A model generated the notes under the pieces. The model saw only the letters and a list, made by a program, of their open reading frames with translations. It ran no database searches and had not been told where the DNA came from. From Cellulosimicrobium cellulans (GTDB taxonomy: Bacteria > Actinomycetota > Actinomycetes > Actinomycetales > Cellulomonadaceae), in NCBI RefSeq assembly GCF_024124905.1, contig NZ_JAMXST010000005.1, positions 496,001-560,000 of the forward strand: DNA of 64,000 bases, written 5' to 3'. The stretch's first letter is position 1, and every line of letters starts with the position of its first letter. Position numbers and translations under genes: made by a program. This document shows positions 8,605-16,976 of this stretch, in pieces.

Positions 8605-8745
8605 TCAGAACAGCGCCCGCGCGAGGTTCGACAACGCGGCGTGGACCTCGGAGCGCAGACCGTCGTCGGCGACCACGACCGCCACGCCGACGCCGACCAC
8701 GACGAGCAGGAGTCCTGCGCGCCACCACCACGGCGACCGGTGCAC
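8605..8745 (-). CDS. Small single-TM protein (46 aa)
   Basis: A 46-residue open frame starting at GTG, with GGAGGG 9 bp upstream. After HRSPWWWRAG there is one hydrophobic helix (about residues 11-28, LLLVVVGVGVAVVVAD) and a short amphipathic tail (EVHAALSNLARALF). No family was recognised. Coding is supported by the ribosome binding site, the TM pattern and the flanking terminator hairpins. It may be a membrane micro-protein. It is too short for a functional inference. Confidence 0.55.
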   Translation of the reverse strand: MHRSPWWWRAGLLLVVVGVGVAVVVADDGLRSEVHAALSNLARALF

Positions 8746-8824
8746 CGTCCGCCCTCCCTCGTTCGATCCTTCGGCTCCACGGACCGCCCGACCGGCCCGT
8801 GCGTCCCGGGCCGTCGAGCGCGCC

Positions 8825-8853
8825 GCCCGCTGCCCGGTCGCCGGGCAGCGGGC
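8825..8853 (-). terminator. Strong hairpin after the DUF1266 gene
   Basis: A perfect 13-bp stem (GCCCGCTGCCCGG and its complement) with a 3-nt TCG loop begins 9 bp after the stop codon of the DUF1266 gene. No U-tract follows, as is common in actinobacterial terminators. It separates that gene from the 46-residue open frame downstream. Confidence 0.7.
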
Positions 8854-8861
8854 CGGCACCG

Positions 8862-9635
8862 TCAGTACGACAGTGTCCGCCACGGAGACGACTCGGTGTC
8901 CAGGAGTCGTCGCACCGCGCGCTTGAAGTCGGGCAGGTCCTGGTCGATCGGGGTGCGGTTGCCCGCCGACCAGAACGCGCGCCCGGCGAGGAACCCGTCG
9001 CCGAACTGCTCCCACGACGCGTACGCGGGGCGCGACATCACGACGGCCTCCTCGATCGCCGCCCACGCCCGCTCGGGCGAGACGAACCCGGCGTCGACCG
9101 CGAGGCGGCTGACGTGCACCACCCGCGCCGCGTCCCACGCCGCGATCGACGGCGGCAGCGGGTCGGTGAGCTCGCCGTGCCCGCCCACCTGCGCCGACGC
9201 GCTCCAGCCCTGGTAGAACGCGACCGCGCGCTCGGGGTCGAGCCCGCGCGCCGTCGCCTCCTGCCGCGCCTGGGCGGCGTGCTGCTCGGCCGCACCCTTC
9301 GCGTCGCGGCGGCTCAGCCGGCCCGAGTACAGCTCCTCGACCTTGGGCATCGCGATCGCGTAGTAGCCGCGGTGTCCCTGGGTGAGCAGGAACTCGTACG
9401 TGCGCTCGACGTCGTCCGCGCCCCGCACGTCCCACCCCGCCGCGAGCGGCTTCGCGGCCGTGCGGGCGTCCGCCTCCACGGTCAGCGCGTTGATGGGCAG
9501 CACGCCCTCGACGGCGTAGACCGCGCCGAGCGCGAGCCCGCGCTGCTGCGCCGGTGTGAGCGCGGGAGCGTCCTCCTTCGCGTACAGGTCCGCGGTCCCC
9601 GAGAACATGTCCTTGAGCTTGTCGAACAGGCCCAC
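8862..9635 (-). CDS. DUF1266 domain-containing protein
   Basis: A 257-residue cytosolic protein with the DUF1266 domain in its C-terminal two thirds. Recognisable elements are SIAAWDAARVVHVSRL, the SPERAWAAIEEAV helix and SWEQFGDGFLAGRAFW. No signal peptide or membrane segment is present. I chose the GTG preceded by AAGGAG at 5 bp rather than an upstream in-frame codon nine residues earlier. A 13-bp terminator hairpin follows. DUF1266 has no established biochemical role. Confidence 0.82.
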   Translation of the reverse strand: MGLFDKLKDMFSGTADLYAKEDAPALTPAQQRGLALGAVYAVEGVLPINALTVEADARTAAKPLAAGWDVRGADDVERTYEFLLTQGHRGYYAIAMPKVEELYSGRLSRRDAKGAAEQHAAQARQEATARGLDPERAVAFYQGWSASAQVGGHGELTDPLPPSIAAWDAARVVHVSRLAVDAGFVSPERAWAAIEEAVVMSRPAYASWEQFGDGFLAGRAFWSAGNRTPIDQDLPDFKRAVRRLLDTESSPWRTLSY

Positions 9636-9853
9636 CGTCGCTCCTTCGTCTCCCCGCGCCACCGACGCGGTCCGTCGCGCCGCGGTCGTCGCGGCCTCCG
9701 GGCAGCGTGGCCGCCGGGCGGTCCCCGGGGCACGCGCCCCGAACGATCCCGAACGGCGCGGGCGCGTTCTTCACCCGGCCGCCGTCCGCGCCCGGCACCT
9801 CCGCGGCGCGGTCACGTCGGGCGCCGGTCGGTGGCCGTCGCTAGCCTGGCGCG

Positions 9854-12526
9854 GTGCCCCTCGACCCGCCGCCGTCCCCCGTGGGCGCCGGGTCGGTGGA
9901 CGAGCTCGCGACCCGCCTACGGGCGCTGCGCTCCTGGGCCGGCGACCCCTCGTACACGGAGATCGCGCGGCGCGTCGGCGCGCTCCGCACCGCGCGGGGC
10001 GTGCCCGCCGCGGAGGCGCGACCCGGCCGCGTGACCGTCTACGACGTCTTCCGGGAGGGTCGCTCCCGGCTCGACGTCGACCTCCTCGCCGACGTCGCGC
10101 AGGCCCTCGGCGACGCACGGCCCGCAGGCTGGCGTGCGGCGTACCGGACGGCCGCGCGGGCGGCCTCCGCGCAGGGCACCGCCGTGGACGCGGCGGCGCG
10201 CACCGGGCCGCGCGCCGCCGACCGACCGCACGGCGCGGCGCCGACCGTGCGACGAGGGCCGGTCGCGCCCGACCGTCCGCTCGTCGGCCGGGACGGCGAG
10301 GTCGCCCGGCTGGTCGCGGTGCTCGCGGAGCCACCGGACGAGGACGCGCCCGGCAACGCCGCGCCGCGCGTCGTGACCGTCACGGGTCTCGCCGGGACGG
10401 GGACGACGAGCGTCGCGCTCGCCGTCGCGCGCGAGGTCCCGGCGGACGTGGTCGTGCGGGTCGACCTCCACGGGGAACCGGGCGGTGCGACGCCGTCGGC
10501 CGCCGTCGTGCTCGACGCGCTGCTCCAGGCGCTCGGCGCGCCGCCGCCCGACGCACAGGCGCGCGATCTCCCCGCGCTCGCCGCGGCCCTCGCGGCCGCG
10601 CTCGCTGGGCGCCGCACGACCGTCGTCCTCGACGACGCGACCGACGCCGCCCAGGCCGCGGACGTCGTCGCGCACCTGCCGGCCACGGCGCGCGTCGTGG
10701 CCACGGCGCACCGCGTGCTCGACCTGCCCGCCGCGGTCGGCACGACCCTGGACCCGCTCCGCGAGGACGACGCGATCGCGCTCCTCGGGTCGGTCGTCGG
10801 CGCGGACCGCGTGGCCGCCGAGCCGGAGGCCTCGACCCGGCTGGTCCGTGCGTGCGGGGGCCTCCCCGCCGCGCTGGTGCGCACCGCCGACGACGTCCGT
10901 GCGCGGCCCGGCTGGTCGCTCGCCGACCACGCCCGGCGCGTGGAGGACCTGCCCGGGCCGGTCCTCCACCCGGCGCTCGCCGCGGCGCACCGCGACCTTC
11001 CCGCCGACCACGCCCGCGCCCTGCGCCTCCTCGCCCTCGTCCCGGTGCCGCTCGACGCCGCCTGGGTCGCCGTGCTCCTCGGCGTCTCGACGAGCGAGAG
11101 CCGCGACGCGCTCGCCGCGCTGGGGCGTGCGCACCTCGTCACGCACAGGCCGCGCGGCGAGGTCGTCGTGCCCGACGCCGTCCGCACGCTCGCCGCCGAC
11201 CTCGCCCGGTCCGACGACCCGTTCTCCGCGCGGGCCACCGCCGTCGGGCGGCTCGCCGCCCGGCTGCTCGACGACGCCCGGCCCGCCGTGCATGCGGCGG
11301 CGCCCCACCACGACGCCCCCGGGCGCACGGCCGGGCCGGGCGCGACCGGGCCAGGGGCGGCCGGATCCGACTCGGCCGGGTCGGGGGGCGCGGCGGCGGC
11401 GCGCACGACCGACGTCGCGCTCGCGTGGCTCGACGCCCACCGGGACCTGCTCGTCGCGACGTCGACGCTCGCCGCGGAGCACGAGCTCGCCGACCCGGTG
11501 ACCGACCTCTCCGCCCTGCTCGCGCCGTACCTCGACTCGGCGGGGCACTGGGACGACGCGGTCGCGGTGCACACGGCGGCGGTCGAGCACGGGCGGGCGT
11601 CCGGGCGGTCCCAGGCCGGGCGCGACCTCGGGCGCGCGCTCGAACGGCTCGGCCGGTACGACGAGGCGCTCGCCCAGCTCGTCCGCTCGCTCGAGCGCGG
11701 CGACGACCCACGCCCCGGCCAGACGCTCAACCGCATCGGCAACGTGTACAAGCGGCTCGGTCGCTTCGACGAGGCGGAGACCGCGTACCACGACGCCGCC
11801 GCCGGGGCGCGGACCGCGGGCGACCCGGTCAGCGAAGGCCGCGCCGTCGGGAACCTCGCGGACGTGCACCGGATCCTCGGGCGGCACGACGACGCGCGTG
11901 CCGGCTACGAGCGGGCGCTCGCGCTGTCGCGTCGCGTGGGCGACGTCCTCAACGTCGCCATCGTGTCGAGCAACGCCGCGATCCTCTCCGAGGCCGAGGG
12001 CAGCGTCGACCGCGCGCTCGCGCAGCACCGCGACGCGCTCGCGAGCGCGACGTCGCTCGGCGACGCGGGCCTCGCGACGCGCGCCCGGGTGCACGTGGGG
12101 CGGCTCCTCGCGGGCTCCGGCGAGACCGGAGGCGGCGTCACGGAGCTGCGCGCCGCGGTGCGGGCCGCCGTCGCGCTCGGGGACCCCGACGCCGAGGCCG
12201 AGGCCCGCAGCGCCCTCGCGACCGCGCTGCTCGCCGCGGGCTCCGTCGCGGAGGCGGTCGCGGCGGGCGAGGCTGCGGTCGAGCTGGCGCGACGCGTCCG
12301 CGCACGACTCGTCGAGACGGAGGCGCTCAACGCGCTCGGGGAGGCCGTGCTCGCCGCGGGCGACGCCCGCCGCGCGGCGGACCTGCACGACGCGGCCCGC
12401 GCGCTCGCCGTCGAGCTCGACGACGCCGCCGAGGACGCCCGTGCGCGGCGCGGGCTCGCGGCCGCCGGGCGCGCAGGCGGGTCCGACGCCGCCGACCGCG
12501 CCCGCGAGGCGCCCGGCCGCGCCTGA
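9854..12526 (+). CDS. AfsR-like NB-ARC/TPR protein with degenerate P-loop
   Basis: An 890-residue multidomain protein resembling actinobacterial STAND regulators. Residues about 14-90 look like a small helical DNA-binding module (TEIARRVGALR, then VTVYDVFREGRSRLDVDLLADVA). An NB-ARC-like ATPase follows from about 143. Its P-loop reads GLAGTGTTS (178-186), so the Walker A lysine is Thr184; Walker B is TTVVLDDATD. A Gly/Ala-rich linker near 490-515 leads to at least six TPR-like repeats (ALERLGRYDEALAQLV, RIGNVYKRLGRFDEAETAY). The domain order suggests a signal-responsive scaffold or regulator. Loss of the lysine questions ATP hydrolysis. The GTG start has a weak ribosome binding site. Confidence 0.8.
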   Translation: MPLDPPPSPVGAGSVDELATRLRALRSWAGDPSYTEIARRVGALRTARGVPAAEARPGRVTVYDVFREGRSRLDVDLLADVAQALGDARPAGWRAAYRTAARAASAQGTAVDAAARTGPRAADRPHGAAPTVRRGPVAPDRPLVGRDGEVARLVAVLAEPPDEDAPGNAAPRVVTVTGLAGTGTTSVALAVAREVPADVVVRVDLHGEPGGATPSAAVVLDALLQALGAPPPDAQARDLPALAAALAAALAGRRTTVVLDDATDAAQAADVVAHLPATARVVATAHRVLDLPAAVGTTLDPLREDDAIALLGSVVGADRVAAEPEASTRLVRACGGLPAALVRTADDVRARPGWSLADHARRVEDLPGPVLHPALAAAHRDLPADHARALRLLALVPVPLDAAWVAVLLGVSTSESRDALAALGRAHLVTHRPRGEVVVPDAVRTLAADLARSDDPFSARATAVGRLAARLLDDARPAVHAAAPHHDAPGRTAGPGATGPGAAGSDSAGSGGAAAARTTDVALAWLDAHRDLLVATSTLAAEHELADPVTDLSALLAPYLDSAGHWDDAVAVHTAAVEHGRASGRSQAGRDLGRALERLGRYDEALAQLVRSLERGDDPRPGQTLNRIGNVYKRLGRFDEAETAYHDAAAGARTAGDPVSEGRAVGNLADVHRILGRHDDARAGYERALALSRRVGDVLNVAIVSSNAAILSEAEGSVDRALAQHRDALASATSLGDAGLATRARVHVGRLLAGSGETGGGVTELRAAVRAAVALGDPDAEAEARSALATALLAAGSVAEAVAAGEAAVELARRVRARLVETEALNALGEAVLAAGDARRAADLHDAARALAVELDDAAEDARARRGLAAAGRAGGSDAADRAREAPGRA

Positions 12527-12604
12527 CGCTCGTCCGCCGTCTCAGCATGCGATCGCGTACGGCGTCCGGGAACATGTGGCGCCCCGCCCGCGGTTGCCCC
12601 TGTC

Positions 12605-14080
12605 ATGGCCTCCACCCCACCCGCGACCCCGGCGCCGACCGCGCCCGTCGCCGCCCAGCCGGGCACCGGACCTTCCACGAGCCCCCCCGCTCCCGCCCGA
12701 CCCGGGCGCATCAGCGCGGGGCTCGTCCTGCTGCTCTCCGCGCTCACCGCGATCGGTCCGCTGACGATCGACCTCTACCTCTCCGCCTTCCCGCGCATCG
12801 TCGACGAGCTCGGCACCACCGAGTCCCGTGTCCAGCTCACGCTCACCGCGACCCTCGCGGGGCTCGCGCTCGGCCAGCTCCTCATCGGGTCGGTCTCCGA
12901 CGCGATCGGCCGTCGCGCACCCCTGCTCGTGTCCCTCGCGGTGTACGTCGCCGCGTCCGCGGGCATCGTGTTCGCCGGGTCCGTCGCCGCGCTCACCGGC
13001 CTGCGGTTCGTCCAGGGCCTCGCCGCGGCCGCCGGGATGGTGCTCTCCATGGCGATCGTGCGCGACTCGTTCGAGGGCTACCAGATCGGCAAGGTCATCG
13101 CGCGCCTCATGCTGGTCGTGGGCGTGGCACCCATCCTCGCGCCGACGATCGGCGCGCAGTTCCTGCGGCTCGGCTCATGGCGCGGCATGTTCGTCGCGCT
13201 GGCCGTGGTCGGCGCGGTGCTGTTCGTGCTCGTGCTGCTCCGCCTGCGCGAGACCCTGCCCGCGGACCGCCGCCGCTCGGGCGGGACCGTCGCCGCCCTG
13301 CGCTCCTACGGCTCGCTCCTCACCGACTGGTCGTTCATCGGGCTCGCGCTCATCGCGGGCTTCTACATGGCCGCGATGTTCACCTACATCTCCGCGTCGA
13401 CGTTCGTGTTCCAGGACTTCTTCGGCATGTCCGCCCAGCAGTACGCGATCGTGTTCGGCGTCGGCGCGGTGTCCGTGACCGCCGGCAGCCAGATCAACGG
13501 CGCGCTCGTGGGCCGCGTGGCGCCCGAGCGCATCCTCCAGGGCGCGGTCGCCGCGGGCTTCGTCCTCTCGGGCGGGCTGCTCGTCGCGGCGCTCGCCGGC
13601 GGCGGGCTCGCGTGGCTCGTCCCGCTCATCGTCCTCACGCTCGGCACCGCGGGCTTCGTCATGCCGTCCGTCCCCGCCATCGCGCTCGAGCGCAACGCGC
13701 ACCGCGCCGGGAGCGCCGCCGCGCTCATCGGGGCCTTCCAGTTCGGCGTCGGGGCGATCATCGCGCCGGTGACCGGGCTGCTCGGCGGGTCGCCGCCCGT
13801 GACGATGGCCGCGGTGATGTTCGGCGTCGTCGTCATCGCCGGCGCGGTCCTGCTCGGCCTGCGGCACACGTTCGGCGCGCCCGTCCCGGACGAGGCGGCG
13901 GACGCCCTCGGCACCCGGGACGCGGCGGAGGTCGGCAGCACGACCACGGCCGACGAGGAGGCCGGCGGACCCCGTGCCGCGGGCGTCGTCGACCAGACCG
14001 AGCGCGAGGCCGCCGTCGGCGTCCCCGACGACGCCGCGGCGCTCGCCGAGGCCACGGTGCTCGCCGACCGCGGCGCCTGA
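12605..14080 (+). CDS. MFS drug efflux transporter, Bcr/CflA family
   Basis: A 491-residue major facilitator of the Bcr/CflA (DHA1) type. After an Ala/Pro-rich cytosolic N-terminus (1-38), twelve hydrophobic segments start at LVLLLSALTAIGPLTIDLYL. The GSVSDAIGRRAP loop between TM2 and TM3 and the PTIGAQFLRLGSWRGMF segment are hallmarks of the family. The last 65 residues are an acidic cytosolic tail. It is expected to export a small molecule by proton antiport, but no substrate can be assigned. It follows the NB-ARC gene on the same strand by 78 bp, so co-transcription is possible. Confidence 0.92.
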   Translation: MASTPPATPAPTAPVAAQPGTGPSTSPPAPARPGRISAGLVLLLSALTAIGPLTIDLYLSAFPRIVDELGTTESRVQLTLTATLAGLALGQLLIGSVSDAIGRRAPLLVSLAVYVAASAGIVFAGSVAALTGLRFVQGLAAAAGMVLSMAIVRDSFEGYQIGKVIARLMLVVGVAPILAPTIGAQFLRLGSWRGMFVALAVVGAVLFVLVLLRLRETLPADRRRSGGTVAALRSYGSLLTDWSFIGLALIAGFYMAAMFTYISASTFVFQDFFGMSAQQYAIVFGVGAVSVTAGSQINGALVGRVAPERILQGAVAAGFVLSGGLLVAALAGGGLAWLVPLIVLTLGTAGFVMPSVPAIALERNAHRAGSAAALIGAFQFGVGAIIAPVTGLLGGSPPVTMAAVMFGVVVIAGAVLLGLRHTFGAPVPDEAADALGTRDAAEVGSTTTADEEAGGPRAAGVVDQTEREAAVGVPDDAAALAEATVLADRGA

Positions 14081-14090
14081 CCCGGCGGGC

Positions 14091-14183
14091 TCTCCCCGCC
14101 GAGAACGACCCCACGCGCCGTCGACCACGAGGTTGCTGTCGTGATCCACCGGATGACGACAGCAACCCCGTGCTCGGCGCGGA
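14091..14183. repeat. Family A palindrome, copy 5 (subtype B)
   Basis: GAGGTTGCTGTCGT pairs with ACGACAGCAAC. The right arm is identical over 20 bp with that of copy 3, and a half-copy (CCCCGCCGAGAACGACCCC) precedes it. It lies between two same-strand genes and ends about 10 bp before the uracil-DNA glycosylase start. Confidence 0.82.
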
Positions 14184-14193
14184 GAATGGGCGG

Positions 14194-15015
14194 GTGACGC
14201 CCGACGACCCCGAGTACCCGCTCGCCGCACGGGCCGCGCCGTCGCTCGCGGCGCTCGACGACCACCTCGTCGAGTGCCGCGCGTGCCCGCGGCTCGTCGC
14301 GTGGCGCGAGCACGTCGCCGACGTCAAGCGGGCGTCGTTCCGGGACGAGGACTACTGGGCCCGCCCCGTGCCCGGGTTCGGCGACGAGCGCGCGGGGATC
14401 CTCGTCGTCGGGCTCGCGCCCGCCGCGCACGGGGCCAACCGCACGGGCCGCATGTTCACGGGCGACCGCAGCGGCGACTTCCTGTTCGCGTCCATGCACC
14501 GCACGGGCCTGGCGAACCAGGCGACGTCCGTGTCCGCCGACGACGGGCTGCGCCTCACGGGGATCCGCGTCACCGCCCCGGTGCGGTGCGCCCCGCCCGA
14601 CAACAAGCCGACGCCCGAGGAACGCCGACGGTGCGGGCCGTACCTCGCGCGCGAGGTCGAGCTGCTCGGTGCGACCGTGCGCGTCGCGGTCGTGCTCGGC
14701 GGCTTCGGCTGGCAGGCGCTGCTGTCCACGCTCGCGGAGCAGGGCTGGGACGTCCCCCGGCCCCGACCGCGGTTCGCGCACAGCGCGGAGGTGACGCTGC
14801 GCCGTCGGGCCCCCGCGGCGGTCGGCGACGCGGCGGGACGCCCCGCGAGCGCCGTGCCCGACGCCGGGCAGGCGGCTCTCGCGCCGACCCTCACCCTCCT
14901 GGGGTGCTTCCACGTGAGCCAGCAGAACACGTTCACCGGACGCCTCACGCCGCAGATGCTCGACGACGTGCTCCTGCGGGCGCGCGACCTCGCCGGCCTG
15001 GGCGCACCGGGCTGA
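14194..15015 (+). CDS. Uracil-DNA glycosylase, family 5 (UdgB-like)
   Basis: A 273-residue base-excision repair enzyme that removes uracil, and in this family other deaminated bases, from DNA. ECRACPRL near residue 30 supplies cysteines of the expected Fe-S cluster. GLAPAAHGANRTGRMFTGD is motif 1 of the family-5 active site, and HVSQQNTFTGRLT is motif 2. The length fits actinobacterial UdgB. The GTG was chosen because an in-frame reading further upstream would cross the palindromic repeat. Loss of deaminated cytosines would matter in so GC-rich a genome, although that link is inference. Confidence 0.93.
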   Translation: MTPDDPEYPLAARAAPSLAALDDHLVECRACPRLVAWREHVADVKRASFRDEDYWARPVPGFGDERAGILVVGLAPAAHGANRTGRMFTGDRSGDFLFASMHRTGLANQATSVSADDGLRLTGIRVTAPVRCAPPDNKPTPEERRRCGPYLAREVELLGATVRVAVVLGGFGWQALLSTLAEQGWDVPRPRPRFAHSAEVTLRRRAPAAVGDAAGRPASAVPDAGQAALAPTLTLLGCFHVSQQNTFTGRLTPQMLDDVLLRARDLAGLGAPG

Positions 15016-15191
15016 GCGCCCGCGTTCCGAGAGATGCGCTCCGGGACGAGGGAACCACCCGGACGTGCAGCGCGCGGCCGCAGACGCAGCGCTCGGCCGC
15101 GGTGCGACGCTCGACCGGCGTGCGCCCCACGTGCGCCCGACGGAGCGCGTCGGCGGAGTCGCGGCGGCCCGTGGGGTCGGCGCCGGGCCGT

Positions 15192-15356
15192 CTACCGGGC
15201 CGCGGTCGTCGGGGACTGACGGCGCGGGGCGTCCGCCCAGCGACGGCGCTCGGCCACGCGCGGCAGGACGCGGCCCACGAGCCGGAGCTGCTCGCGGCGC
15301 GCGATGACCTCCATGCGCCGCAGCTCGCGCTCGAGCGGGGACGATGCTGCTGACAT
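15192..15356 (-). CDS. Small basic protein (54 aa), unknown
   Basis: A 54-residue open frame with a strong AAGGAG ribosome binding site 7 bp before the ATG. The sequence is rich in Arg and Glu and is probably one long amphipathic helix (PLERELRRMEVIARREQLR, then VGRVLPRVAERRRW). No family was recognised. It converges on the uracil-DNA glycosylase gene. The ribosome binding site, codon bias and absence of an overlapping gene support coding, but no function can be given. Confidence 0.55.
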   Translation of the reverse strand: MSAASSPLERELRRMEVIARREQLRLVGRVLPRVAERRRWADAPRRQSPTTAAR

Positions 15357-15488
15357 TGCTGCTCTCCTTCGACGGCACCGGGCGGCGGTCCACCCCGTCG
15401 CGGTCGCGACGGTCCCGGCGATGACGCGCGACGACCGCGGTCGGCCGTCGCCCTGCCCCCGTAGGAGGGACGGACGCGGCCCGGGTTC

Positions 15489-15571
15489 GTGACACCCGGC
15501 GCCCCGCCCGTCCGGTGCGCTACGCGGGGCGGGGGGCGTGACACCGGGCGCCGCCCACCCGGTCCGCTACG
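15489..15571. repeat. Duplicated 3' end of the VOC gene
   Basis: Two direct copies of about 35 bp, starting GTGACAC and ending CGCTACG, are spaced 49 bp apart (15489-15524 and 15538-15571). The right-hand copy contains the VOC stop codon. The left-hand copy looks like a partial tandem duplication of the gene's 3' end and its flank. Confidence 0.7.
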
Positions 15572-15995
15572 CCGTCGGGAGCGCGGACTCCTCGTACTGC
15601 TCCACGAACTCCCCCGTCGGCGGGATCGGCGTGATGACGTCGAGGAGGACGCCGTTCGGGTCGGCCGTGATGAAGTGCCGCTGGCCGAACGCCTCGTCGC
15701 GCAGCGAACGGAGGATCGGCAGGCCCGCCGCGACGAACCGGTCGTGGACGGCGTCGACGTCCTCGACCTCCAGGTTGAGCAGGAGGCCGCTCGCCCTCCC
15801 CCGCCCGCTCTCGGGGATCGTCTCGTGGTCGCCGTCCAGCACGGCGAGGTTCACCGCGTCGTCGTGCACGGACTGCAGGTGCACGTACCAGTCGCTCGTG
15901 AAGAGCGGCCGGAGGTCGAGGTGCTCGACGTAGAACGCCGCGGTCGCCGCGACGTCCCCGGTCATGATCACCGGGTACCAGCTCGTGATGCGCAC
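15567..15995 (-). CDS. VOC superfamily (glyoxalase-like) protein
   Basis: A 142-residue vicinal-oxygen-chelate protein of the glyoxalase/bleomycin-resistance fold. [22 protein letters not shown] opens the first beta-alpha-beta module. A second module runs from about residue 72 ([13 protein letters not shown]) to [14 protein letters not shown]. The GTG start has AGGAG at 5-6 bp. It is divergent from the TetR regulator with an inverted repeat between, so it is the most likely regulated target. Substrate unknown; a detoxification or antibiotic-binding role is typical but unproven. Confidence 0.87.
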   Translation of the reverse strand: MRITSWYPVIMTGDVAATAAFYVEHLDLRPLFTSDWYVHLQSVHDDAVNLAVLDGDHETIPESGRGRASGLLLNLEVEDVDAVHDRFVAAGLPILRSLRDEAFGQRHFITADPNGVLLDVITPIPPTGEFVEQYEESALPTA

Positions 15996-16041
15996 GGATC
16001 TTCTCCTCCTGGTCGGGGCGGGCAGCCGCGTGAGAAAACAA

Positions 16042-16078
16042 ACAGGCTGTATGTATCTAAGGATGACCTACAGTCTGT
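16042..16078. promoter_or_regulatory. Inverted repeat between VOC and TetR genes
   Basis: ACAGGCTGTA (16042-16051) and TACAGTCTGT (16069-16078) match as inverted arms with one mismatch, spaced 17 bp, in an unusually AT-rich patch. The site ends 4 bp before the TetR start, which suits autoregulation and control of the divergent VOC gene. Confidence 0.6.
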
Positions 16079-16082
16079 CGGT

Positions 16083-16976
16083 ATGCAAGAGAGCCGTCGC
16101 ACCAACGCCGAGCGCACCCTCGCCACCCGGTCCGCCCTCGTCGCCGCCGCGCGCGAGCTGTTCGTCGACCCCGGGTACGCGGAGGCGTCGACGCCGCAGA
16201 TCGCCGCGGCCGCGCACGTCACGCGCGGCGCGCTGTACCACCACTACGCGGACAAGCGAGACCTGTTCCGGGCGGTCGTCGAGGCCGAGGCGGAAGCCGT
16301 CGCGCGCGAGATCGAGGCGCGGACCGGCCCGCTCGGCGGCGTCCACGAGGCCACAGCCGCGAGCGCGACCCGGACGGCACCTCCTACGAGCGACGCACCC
16401 CCCGCCCCCCGCTCTCGGCACGAGCCCGACGCACCCGACGCCCGCGGGATGCTCGTCGAGGGCGCGCGGGCCTACCTGGACGCGATGGCGGTCCCCGGCC
16501 GGACGCGCCTGCTGCTCGTCGACGCCCCGGCCGTGCTCGGTGCCGTCGAGGCCGACGCCCTCGACGCGCGCCACGCCCGTCGCACGCTGCGCGCGGGCCT
16601 CGCCGCCGCGCTGGACACCGCGCCGGACCAGGAGCGCACCCGCGAGGGCAGCGCGCACGACGACCACGGCACCGAGGAGCCGACGGCGGGACCGCACCAC
16701 GGGGAGCACCCCGCGCCCGAGCGCCCGAGCCCCGTCCCCGCGCGCGAGCACGGGCCGACCGCACCGCGCATCACGGACGACGCCGCAGACGACGTCGCAG
16801 ACGACGTCGCGCGCGACATCGCGCACGACGACCGTCTCGACGCGCTGACCCTCCTGCTCTCCGCGGCCTTCGACCGTGCGGCGCTGGCGCTCGACGGCGG
16901 TGCGCCGCCCCGCCCCGTCCGCGCGGCGGTCACCGAGCTCGTGGACCGGGTGTGCGCGCCGCGAACCACTCGATGA
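16083..16976 (+). CDS. TetR family regulator with large low-complexity insertions
   Basis: A 297-residue TetR repressor, about 90 longer than usual. The HTH region (about 15-60) has PQIAAAAHVTRGALYHHYADKR, the conserved recognition-helix signature. The ligand domain carries two unusual insertions: an Ala/Pro-rich one (about 85-122) and a His/Asp/Glu-rich one (about 182-250) with HDDHGTEEPTAGPHHGEH and the repeated DDVADDVARDIAHDD. The histidine-rich segment might bind metal, which is speculation. The gene is divergent from the VOC gene with a candidate operator between. Its last 47 bp overlap the convergent methyltransferase gene. Confidence 0.85.
   Translation: MQESRRTNAERTLATRSALVAAARELFVDPGYAEASTPQIAAAAHVTRGALYHHYADKRDLFRAVVEAEAEAVAREIEARTGPLGGVHEATAASATRTAPPTSDAPPAPRSRHEPDAPDARGMLVEGARAYLDAMAVPGRTRLLLVDAPAVLGAVEADALDARHARRTLRAGLAAALDTAPDQERTREGSAHDDHGTEEPTAGPHHGEHPAPERPSPVPAREHGPTAPRITDDAADDVADDVARDIAHDDRLDALTLLLSAAFDRAALALDGGAPPRPVRAAVTELVDRVCAPRTTR

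Noticed and set aside
9556-14190. Very long plus-strand reading frame running through the NB-ARC and MFS genes
   Set aside because: It is an Arg/Ala-rich alternative frame of two well-supported genes. Only its last part, from 14194, is real (uracil-DNA glycosylase).
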